Shown: positions 1-5,476 of the stretch, piece after piece
Position numbering within the stretch: the first letter of the stretch is position 1
How the letters are laid out: every line of letters begins with the position of its first letter
DNA from: Anaerolineaceae bacterium
GTDB lineage: Bacteria > Chloroflexota > Anaerolineae > Anaerolineales > Anaerolineaceae
Length of the DNA stretch: 5,476 nucleotides
Assembly: GCA_003158355.1 (NCBI GenBank)
Contig: PMIV01000075.1
Location: forward strand, 1 to 5,476
Reading direction: 5' to 3'
Notes under the pieces: model-generated
The model's input: the letters and a program-made list of their open reading frames with translations, nothing else
Databases searched by the model: none
What the model was told of the DNA's origin: nothing
Translations under genes and position numbers: made by a program

Positions 1-36
1 ATTTGGATACCATACTTGAGTTATACGAAGACCCAA

Positions 37-45
37 TGTGGATAA
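37..45 (-). promoter_or_regulatory. single DnaA-box match
   Basis: TTATCCACA on the minus strand is an exact match to the consensus DnaA-binding 9-mer. It lies just downstream of the TATAAT at 53-58, so bound DnaA would cover the predicted start of transcription. A replication origin would need a cluster of boxes, and I see only this one in the 100-bp gap. It may be a regulatory site of the next gene or chance. Confidence 0.3.
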
Positions 46-52
46 CTTTTTG

Positions 53-58
53 ATTATA
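53..58 (-). promoter_or_regulatory. possible -10 element of a downstream gene
   Basis: The 100 bp after the methyltransferase stop contain no supportable gene. On the minus strand they include a perfect TATAAT. The hexamer 17 bp upstream (TTTTTC, 76-81) is a poor -35, and there is no proper extended -10 (TG abuts the hexamer without the spacer base). Transcription would start near position 46 and run out of the window; an ATG on the same strand lies at 13-11, without a visible Shine-Dalgarno. In AT-rich intergenic DNA such a hexamer can occur by chance. Confidence 0.22.
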
Positions 59-100
59 CATCACGCAATGAAAAAGAAAAATGATTTTCAGAAAAACGAA

Positions 101-1270
101 TCAAGAAATGGTGAAGAGTGAAAATTTCACTGAAATTCCGCCGTTGATCAAATGGATCACCTTTTGCGCGGGGCCAATTTCAAGAGCAGCCATCAAGGCT
201 TCTTCACTGCAAAGAATTCCAACCTGCCAACCCTGATAGCTGTTGCGCAGCACTTTACCAAAACTGGCATACAGGTTGCGTAGATCCTTGCTGGAAGTGA
301 TGCGAATTCCGTAGGGTGGATTTGTGATCAGACTGCCGGGAATATCGAAGTGAGGAAGATCGGAGACAGCATGACAGGCAAACTGGATGTTGCCGTTGAC
401 ACCGGTTCGGGCTGCATTGGCGGTGGCCATGTCAATTGCACCGCGATCGCGGTCAGCGGCGTAGAAGAATTGATCTGTAGATTGGATATCTTTGCGAGAT
501 TTATCGAGGTCAAGTTGGAAGACATCTTTTTGAAAAGTGGGCCAATCCATGAAAGCAAACCGGCGGTTGATACCCGGGGCGATATTACGGGCAATCAGGG
601 CTGCTTCAATGGGAATCGTACCAGAGCCGCAGAATGGATCTACCAAAGGCGTTTTCCCTTGATAATTAGCAGCATAAAGCAGCCCGGCAGCCAGCGTTTC
701 ACGCAGGGGTGCCTTGGCTACCGCCTGACGGTAACCGCGTTTATAGAGAAGCTCACCAGAAGTATCGATGCTGATCGTGCACAGGTCATTGACGAGCCTG
801 ACCAGAACCACCTGAACCAATTTGTCATTTTCAGCGGTTTTTGGGGCACGCAATAAACGGTCTTCAATAGCACCTAAAACGCGCTCGGCTACTGCATCTG
901 AATGATACAGTTTGGATTTATGGCAAGTCACTTTTATTGCAACAGATTGACCGGGGCGGATATATTGTTCCCATTCCAATCGGCTGGCCTTCTTGCGCAG
1001 CTCCGAGAAGGCGGCTGCATAAAATTCTCCCAGGCGCACGACCACACGACTGGCTGTGCGTAGGTGGAGATTGCACTGATAGATCTGTGCATCGGTGCCT
1101 TCGAACTCAATTCCACCTTTGTCTTCTCCAGTGGGGAGATCTGAAACCGTATCCGTTGTTTGTTTCGATTTATCCCGTTTGATGCCCAGCTCACGAGCCT
1201 CGCGGATCAATCCGGGTTCCAGACCTGGCGCGCAGGAGATATAAATTCTTTTCAAAGTAGTTGAGTTCAC
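101..1270 (-). CDS. THUMP-domain class I SAM-dependent RNA methyltransferase (RlmL/YpsC family)
   Basis: A predicted N2-guanine methyltransferase acting on RNA, most likely 23S rRNA by analogy with the RlmL half of the E. coli RlmKL protein (m2G2445); a tRNA target, as for archaeal Trm14, cannot be excluded. The 389-residue product has an N-terminal ferredoxin-like and THUMP region (about 6-170), the connecting motif LYKRGYR (175-181) with APLRETLAAG (187-196), and a Rossmann methyltransferase domain. That domain holds motif I DPFCGSGT (211-218) for SAM binding, the signature IARNIAPG (226-233), acidic motif II around Asp273/Asp275, and catalytic motif IV NPPYG (317-321). The residue after NPPYG is Ile322, where many relatives have Glu. 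A polar stretch at about 31-50 is an insertion relative to the family pattern as I remember it. It is a single-enzyme form, without the RlmK half of the E. coli fusion. The GTG start is supported by AGAAGG 6 nt upstream; the gene ends in TGA. It is the last gene of the visible operon. Confidence 0.93.
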   Translation of the reverse strand: MNSTTLKRIYISCAPGLEPGLIREARELGIKRDKSKQTTDTVSDLPTGEDKGGIEFEGTDAQIYQCNLHLRTASRVVVRLGEFYAAAFSELRKKASRLEWEQYIRPGQSVAIKVTCHKSKLYHSDAVAERVLGAIEDRLLRAPKTAENDKLVQVVLVRLVNDLCTISIDTSGELLYKRGYRQAVAKAPLRETLAAGLLYAANYQGKTPLVDPFCGSGTIPIEAALIARNIAPGINRRFAFMDWPTFQKDVFQLDLDKSRKDIQSTDQFFYAADRDRGAIDMATANAARTGVNGNIQFACHAVSDLPHFDIPGSLITNPPYGIRITSSKDLRNLYASFGKVLRNSYQGWQVGILCSEEALMAALEIGPAQKVIHLINGGISVKFSLFTIS

Positions 1271-1273
1271 GGC

Positions 1274-3022
1274 TTACCTTCTCTCATTATGAGGAAATGA
1301 TTGTTTGCGATAGGAATTTTTCACTGATATAGGAAATGTCTTGGCAGTGATCTGTTCTTTTTGTTTTTCTTTGAGATGCAGGTTCTTTTCAACGAAGAGC
1401 GGTTTCCCGGTAAATGGGTCAGTTTCGGTGTAATACATCACGCTGGCATAGGTAGAGGGAGTGGGAGTGAATACCTGAACTTGTTCGGGGGCGACATGAA
1501 GTTCATGTGTAGCAAATTCTTTTAGATTCTTCATCTCACGGTCGCTGCAGCCAGGATAGGCGGCGATCAGATAATAGGTGAGATATTGTTCTTTGCCTGC
1601 TTCGAGACTGAGACGGTCGAATGCCTGTTTGAAACGAACCAATGAATTGATCGGAGGTTTCCCCATCAACCGAAGTACAGCACTATCGGTATGCTCGGGG
1701 GCAATTTTCATTTGCCCGGAGGTGTGAAATTGAGTCACTTCTTTCAGATAGTCCAGACCGAATTCTTTATCTGCCATGACCATGTCGTAACGAATGCCCG
1801 ATCCGATAAAAGCTTTTTTGATCCCCGGAATCTGGCGAATGTGCTTGAGCATTTCTATTTGGCGCTGATGATCTATTTTGATAACGGGACAAACCTCCGG
1901 GAAGAGGCAGCGTTTTTCAGCACAGGCACCGGATTTGAGCTTTTTGGCACATTCCATGGCATACATGTTGGCAGTCGGGCCGCCAACATCTTGAATGATC
2001 CCTTTGAAAGCAGCGTCTTTGGTGAACAGGCGGGCTTCGCGTAAAATGGAAGCTTCGCTACGGAAAGAAACAGTGCGACCTTCGTGCACCGCAATGGCGC
2101 AGAAGTTACACTCGCCGTAGCAGCCGCGGTGAGTGGGGATGGAAAAGCGGATGGTTTCCAACGCTTTCACCGCACCCTGGGCTTCATAAAAAGGATGCTG
2201 GCGCCGTTCAAAAGGAAGCGCATAGACCTTGTCCATCTCAGCTTGATTCAAGGGCATCTGGGGTGGATTTTGTACATAGTAACGATCGGCTTTCTTTTGA
2301 ACCAGGCCTTTTGCGGTAATGGCATCGTTGTTCTGGTAAAAGGTGTGAAACATTTGGATGAAGGCTTTTTTATCAGCACAAACGGCTTCAAAACTGGGCA
2401 ATTCGAGATAATTTTCTGGCGCGGTGTGAGAGAGATAACCCAATCCGCGAATGGAGTGGGGGTCCAACCCGTTATTCAAAGCCTGAGCGAATTCGATAAT
2501 GCTATGTTCTCCCATGCCGTAAAGCAGATAATCTGCCTTGGAATCAAACAGGATAGGAGCGCGCAATCGATCACTCCAATAATCGTAATGGGTAACGCGG
2601 CGCAGGCTGGCTTCAATCCCGCCCAGAAGGATGGGAACCGTATTTTTGAAATATCTGCGGATCAAATTTGTGTAGGCAATCACTGCCCGATCCGGACGTC
2701 TGGAGTTTAATCCGCCGGGAGTGAAATCGTCCGAGCGGCGTTTGTGCAGGGTGGCCGTGTAATTGGCAACCATCGAGTCTACTGTGCCGCTGCTGATCCC
2801 CCAGAACAGTCGCGGTTCACCCAAACGCTTAATATCCAAATCACTGTTGACATCCGGTTGGGCGATCACACCGACATGAAAACCTGCATCCAGCAAGACC
2901 TTGCCTATCATGGCAATCCCGGAGTAGGAACTATCGATATAGGAATCTCCGGAGACCAGAATGACATCCAGGGAAGGCCAGGCTAATAATTCAATTTCTT
3001 GCGGTGTGGTCGGGATAAACAA
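1274..3022 (-). CDS. ygiQ: YgiQ family radical SAM protein (UPF0313)
   Basis: This cytoplasmic iron-sulfur enzyme would cleave S-adenosylmethionine to make a 5'-deoxyadenosyl radical; as far as I know the substrate of the family is not established. The 582-residue product begins MFIPTTPQEI, then DVILVSGDSYID, the typical YgiQ N-terminus, which confirms the TTG start at 3022. The N-terminal part (about 1-200) looks like a Rossmann-type region, with LLGGIEASLRR at 132-142. The radical SAM core has its CxxxCxxC cluster as Cys301, Cys305 and Cys308 (HRGCYGECNFC). A second cysteine group, Cys358, Cys367, Cys372 and Cys378, precedes IDH. Later family motifs are GSGIRYD (407-413), KIAPEHT (439-445) and QVFTPTPST (516-524). 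The C-terminus is shorter than in E. coli YgiQ (about 740 residues), losing most of the poorly conserved tail, yet every core motif is intact. It lies 72 bp after recJ, behind its own candidate promoter, and ends 3 bp before the methyltransferase. Confidence 0.97.
   Translation of the reverse strand: MFIPTTPQEIELLAWPSLDVILVSGDSYIDSSYSGIAMIGKVLLDAGFHVGVIAQPDVNSDLDIKRLGEPRLFWGISSGTVDSMVANYTATLHKRRSDDFTPGGLNSRRPDRAVIAYTNLIRRYFKNTVPILLGGIEASLRRVTHYDYWSDRLRAPILFDSKADYLLYGMGEHSIIEFAQALNNGLDPHSIRGLGYLSHTAPENYLELPSFEAVCADKKAFIQMFHTFYQNNDAITAKGLVQKKADRYYVQNPPQMPLNQAEMDKVYALPFERRQHPFYEAQGAVKALETIRFSIPTHRGCYGECNFCAIAVHEGRTVSFRSEASILREARLFTKDAAFKGIIQDVGGPTANMYAMECAKKLKSGACAEKRCLFPEVCPVIKIDHQRQIEMLKHIRQIPGIKKAFIGSGIRYDMVMADKEFGLDYLKEVTQFHTSGQMKIAPEHTDSAVLRLMGKPPINSLVRFKQAFDRLSLEAGKEQYLTYYLIAAYPGCSDREMKNLKEFATHELHVAPEQVQVFTPTPSTYASVMYYTETDPFTGKPLFVEKNLHLKEKQKEQITAKTFPISVKNSYRKQSFPHNERR
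1277..1282 (-). promoter_or_regulatory. ribosome binding site for the methyltransferase, inside the end of ygiQ
   Basis: AGAAGG on the minus strand (within the longer purine run GAGAGAAGG, 1277-1285) is 6 nt before the GTG at 1270. It is formed by the last Arg codons of ygiQ, immediately ahead of its TAA. This spacing supports the GTG start and suggests that ribosomes finishing ygiQ re-initiate here. Confidence 0.75.
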
Positions 3023-3027
3023 AGCTG

Positions 3028-3031
3028 CTCC
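3028..3031 (-). promoter_or_regulatory. ribosome binding site deciding the ygiQ TTG start
   Basis: GGAG on the minus strand lies 5 nt before the TTG at 3022-3020. There is no ATG or GTG between it and the in-frame TGA upstream (near 3048), so this Shine-Dalgarno supports TTG as the initiation codon. Confidence 0.7.
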
Positions 3032-3054
3032 AAGTCTTTTTAAGGTTCAAAAAG

Positions 3055-3063
3055 AGTATACCA
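3055..3063 (-). promoter_or_regulatory. candidate extended -10 promoter for ygiQ
   Basis: On the minus strand, in the recJ-ygiQ gap, the sequence TGGTATACT combines the extended -10 dinucleotide TG with a hexamer TATACT (5 of 6 matches to TATAAT). The best -35 at 17-bp spacing (TTTATC, 3078-3083) is poor, as tolerated in extended -10 promoters. Transcription would begin near 3048, giving a leader of roughly 25 nt before the TTG start. A second TATACT lies upstream at 3085-3090. This would give ygiQ and the methyltransferase their own promoter in addition to read-through from recJ. Confidence 0.45.
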
Positions 3064-3094
3064 TGCCAATAAAAGTAGATAAAAAGTATAGGGA

Positions 3095-5437
3095 TTATTT
3101 TTGAGGGGGGATCAATGATTCGACCGAAGGACTGCGTAAATAAAATGCACGGAATGCGGCAGTCTCCTTTTGCAAAGCGATCAGTTCAGTTTTGGTTTCG
3201 GCAGCCATTTGTGGATCACCCATATTTTTTTGTGAAGTGAAGAGGGCAGATTCAGTATTCAGGTTTAACAGAGTGATTTCACCGGAATACGCCAGCCATT
3301 TCAGCAGCAGCCTGGCAATCGGGATAGTTGTAGCCAAACTGGAGGCTAAATCAGCCAAGGAGAGTGCTGGCGTGTCTGTTTGGGTGAGATATTTCTTGAT
3401 CTGGCTGACACCGGTGCTAATCAATGTTTTTAGATCATTTTCCGGGGGCAGGTTGCCAAACCAAATGACCCTGGAAGGTTTTACTCGAGTAATTAACTCT
3501 TGCAGAATCATCGGTGAGGGAGGAATAGACCAAATAATCAAAGTCTCATCCTGAATGACCTTAAAACGGTTCCTGGGGGGAAAGGGACAGACAATATTCC
3601 CTTCACTGTAAATTTGGGAGGAGGGATCTTTTGCAAACTTCGTTAATTCGGCAACTGGATCGATACATGCGCGCAGATCAAAGCAGGCTGTATTTGGTTT
3701 ATTTCGTGAATTGCTTGTGGTAATTAATTGATCTTCGTTTTCGCGAAATTCTTCCCATTCATATTGCGGTCGTACTTTACCTTTGTATATATTGGCGGAA
3801 GCATGAAAAACTAAATCAAAAGGGCCCTGCGGCTGTGGCAACCCGGCACCTTGCCACCAGACGAACTCAAAATTTTTCCCATTCTGCGTGTGAACATTTA
3901 TTTGTAGGTGTTCTTTTGTCTTGCCTTTAAATGATGTGTTTTGAATGTTGAGATTTTTGGCTGCAAAACGCAGGGGAGGATTCCCGGCTCCAAATGGGGC
4001 CAAGCGTGAAAGATCGTAGATCAGGTCAAGATCAATGGTGTTCAGATCGATATAGGCATCGATGGGCAGGGTTAGTGAAATATGGTTTTCGGAGATCATG
4101 TGGTTGATACTGGCGATCAATCCAAATTGGAGCGCATCCAGGTTATCGCTGCGAACCGCAAGACCGGCGGCCATGGGATGCCCGCCGAAAGTGAGCAGAA
4201 GATCACTGTTTTGGCGCAGCGCTTCGGTGATATTGATGCCTTCCACTGAGCGGCAAGAACCGCGCGCAATGGCCGGGTCTTTGGTATTCAAAAGGATCAC
4301 AGGCCGGTGATACAACTCCACTAAGCGGCTGGCCACAATCCCGACAACGCCGCTTTCCCATTCGGGGTGAGCCAGCATGAGCAGCGGGCGCTCAAGCAGC
4401 TTCGGGTTGGCTTCCAATTGAGCTTGAGCTCCTCTGAAGACTTGATCGCAGAGGATTTTCCGCTTTGCATTAAATCCTTCGATCTGGTTGTATTCTGTGG
4501 CGATAAACACTGGGTCTGAGCTGAGTAGAAAATCCACCATCGGGTTGGCATCACTCAGGCGGCCGACAGCATTCAAGCGCGGAGCAATTACAAAGGAGAT
4601 GGTTTCTTCGGTAATCAGACCCTGGAATACATCATTTTCATTGAACATTTTCTTTAGCGAGGGACGAGGATCACTGTTCAGAAGTTGAAGACCTTTTTGA
4701 ACCAGGTAGCGGGTATCCCCGGTGAGAGCGGCCACATCAGCGACCAATCCCATCGCCACCAGATCAAGCAAGGTGGTTGGATATTCGCGGTCATTCGCTT
4801 CCAGGCAAAGTTGTTCGATCAATTTATAAGCCGCACCCACCCCTGAAAGGGTGTAAAGGGGGTGACTTGATGGCAGCCTCTGCGGATTGACCACAGACAA
4901 TGCCTTAGGTAATTTCGGAGGCAGGCTGTGGTGATCGGTGATGATCACATCCACACCCTGTTCGCTGGCATATTGGACAGCGTCAAAGGCGCTGATGCCA
5001 GTATCACAGGTAACGATTAACTGAATTCCCTGTTGCAGAAATGTTTTAAGCGGCTCGATGAGAATACCGTGTGACTCGGACTTGCGAACTGGAATGTGAT
5101 AAAGGACATCCGCTCCCAGATGCCGCAGGCCGGCAACCAGAACGGTCGTGGAAGTTTGCCCGTCAACGTCAAAGTCACCCCAGATGCCGATCTTTTCATG
5201 ATCTGCGATGGCTTTTTGAATTCGTTCAACAGCGATAGCGAGATTGGGTAATTCAAGGGGCGACGCAGGCGTGTACTGATCAGGATCAAGGAAAGCGCGT
5301 GCTTTTTGCGGGTCAGCATAGCCGCGGCGCACCAGCGTTTCAAGGAGCAGTTCAGACCCTGAAATCGCTTGCCTCAGTTCGTCTGGAACGATTACCGGTT
5401 CGGGATCTTGCCACTGCGGTGTAAAAAGAGGTTTCAT
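3095..5437 (-). CDS. recJ: single-stranded-DNA-specific 5'-3' exonuclease RecJ
   Basis: RecJ is a cytoplasmic, metal-dependent exonuclease that degrades single-stranded DNA from the 5' end in recombinational and mismatch repair. The 780-residue product carries the DHH phosphoesterase motifs in order: GDFDVDG at 87-93 (Asp88, Asp90, Asp92), CDTG with Asp145, DHH at 168-170 and the VAD motif with Asp234. The DHHA1 part follows, with APRLNAVGR at 285-293, GVVGIVASRL at 363-372, SCRS at 394-397 and GGHPMAAG at 418-425. An OB-fold region comes next (about 455-567; LAPFGAGNP at 479-487). All metal ligands I would expect are present, so it should be active. Residues from about 570 to 780 form an extension absent from the shorter E. 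coli type (about 577 residues); RecJ proteins near 780 residues are known from gram-positives. The ATG at 5437 has no strong Shine-Dalgarno, only weak purines, which would fit coupling to an upstream gene. Glu361 stands where E. coli RecJ has His (EWH in E. coli, EWE here). Confidence 0.97.
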   Translation of the reverse strand: MKPLFTPQWQDPEPVIVPDELRQAISGSELLLETLVRRGYADPQKARAFLDPDQYTPASPLELPNLAIAVERIQKAIADHEKIGIWGDFDVDGQTSTTVLVAGLRHLGADVLYHIPVRKSESHGILIEPLKTFLQQGIQLIVTCDTGISAFDAVQYASEQGVDVIITDHHSLPPKLPKALSVVNPQRLPSSHPLYTLSGVGAAYKLIEQLCLEANDREYPTTLLDLVAMGLVADVAALTGDTRYLVQKGLQLLNSDPRPSLKKMFNENDVFQGLITEETISFVIAPRLNAVGRLSDANPMVDFLLSSDPVFIATEYNQIEGFNAKRKILCDQVFRGAQAQLEANPKLLERPLLMLAHPEWESGVVGIVASRLVELYHRPVILLNTKDPAIARGSCRSVEGINITEALRQNSDLLLTFGGHPMAAGLAVRSDNLDALQFGLIASINHMISENHISLTLPIDAYIDLNTIDLDLIYDLSRLAPFGAGNPPLRFAAKNLNIQNTSFKGKTKEHLQINVHTQNGKNFEFVWWQGAGLPQPQGPFDLVFHASANIYKGKVRPQYEWEEFRENEDQLITTSNSRNKPNTACFDLRACIDPVAELTKFAKDPSSQIYSEGNIVCPFPPRNRFKVIQDETLIIWSIPPSPMILQELITRVKPSRVIWFGNLPPENDLKTLISTGVSQIKKYLTQTDTPALSLADLASSLATTIPIARLLLKWLAYSGEITLLNLNTESALFTSQKNMGDPQMAAETKTELIALQKETAAFRAFYLRSPSVESLIPPQK

Positions 5438-5440
5438 GAT

Positions 5441-5476
5441 TTATTCTGCTGCAGAAATTTGGTCAAAATCAATATC
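5441..5476 (-). CDS. possible 3' end of an upstream gene (partial)
   Basis: Reading the minus strand from the window edge gives eleven codons, DIDFDQISAAE, then TAA, followed by one codon (ATC) and the recJ ATG. An acidic, polar tail like this is a plausible protein C-terminus, and the tight spacing would fit an operon in which recJ is translated after an upstream gene. A second frame is also open here and ends in a TGA that overlaps the recJ ATG (ATGA), with a more hydrophobic peptide; the third frame is closed by a TGA. There are too few codons to identify a product, and the open frame could be chance. Confidence 0.3.
   Translation of the reverse strand, partial: DIDFDQISAAE

Noticed and set aside
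71..89. Possible rho-independent terminator after the methyltransferase: GAAAA, loop TCAT, TTTTC, then a T run on the minus strand
   Set aside because: The stem is only 5 bp with one G-C pair, too weak for a convincing intrinsic terminator; the region is simply rich in A and T runs.
350..856. 168-codon open frame on the plus strand opposite the methyltransferase
   Set aside because: Antisense to well-conserved THUMP/methyltransferase coding sequence, with no supporting ribosome binding site or family resemblance.
2084..2710. Long open frame on the plus strand (208 codons) opposite ygiQ
   Set aside because: It lies wholly antisense to a gene with clear family motifs, shows no recognisable domain, and is a typical shadow frame.
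3036..3054. Inverted repeat CTTTTT/AAAAAG in the ygiQ leader as a terminator or riboswitch
   Set aside because: A six- to seven-pair, almost all A-T stem without a following T run; the leader of about 25 nt is too short for a known riboswitch.
1..5476. A defence system, mobile element or other novel gene cluster
   Set aside because: All coding space is taken by three recognisable housekeeping-type genes; I noticed no transposase, integrase, direct-repeat array or tRNA-like attachment site.

Overview
The window is an ordinary bacterial chromosomal segment filled by three complete protein genes, all on the minus strand. In transcription order (right to left) they are recJ (5437-3095), a YgiQ-family radical SAM gene (3022-1274) and a THUMP-domain RNA methyltransferase gene of the RlmL/YpsC family (1270-101). 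Base composition looks moderate (somewhat under 50% G+C by eye). The gram-positive/Chloroflexota-like RecJ with a long C-terminal extension, the short YgiQ and the stand-alone YpsC-type methyltransferase suggest a Chloroflexota bacterium, perhaps class Anaerolineae. That assignment is an inference from protein style; the window contains no rRNA or other decisive marker.

Region by region: bases 5441-5476 may be the last codons of a gene lying upstream of recJ, one codon away from the recJ ATG. RecJ fills 3095-5437. A 72-bp gap (3023-3094) follows and holds a good extended -10 promoter candidate and a GGAG ribosome binding site for the TTG-started ygiQ. YgiQ ends in TAA only 3 bp before the GTG of the methyltransferase. 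The methyltransferase Shine-Dalgarno lies inside the last codons of ygiQ, so these two are almost certainly co-transcribed and translationally coupled. Bases 1-100, downstream of the methyltransferase, hold no gene I can support. They do contain a consensus TATAAT and a perfect 9-bp DnaA-box match on the minus strand, which could belong to the next gene.

Functionally the cluster joins single-strand DNA end processing (RecJ), a radical SAM enzyme of unsettled function (YgiQ) and rRNA or tRNA base methylation. No shared pathway is evident, so this looks like a housekeeping operon. I saw no mobile element, CRISPR array, RNA gene or novel defence-like system. The points worth a second look are the uncharacterised RecJ C-terminal extension, a second cysteine set in YgiQ, the single-stop in-frame junction between ygiQ and the methyltransferase, and the small regulatory signals in the gaps.
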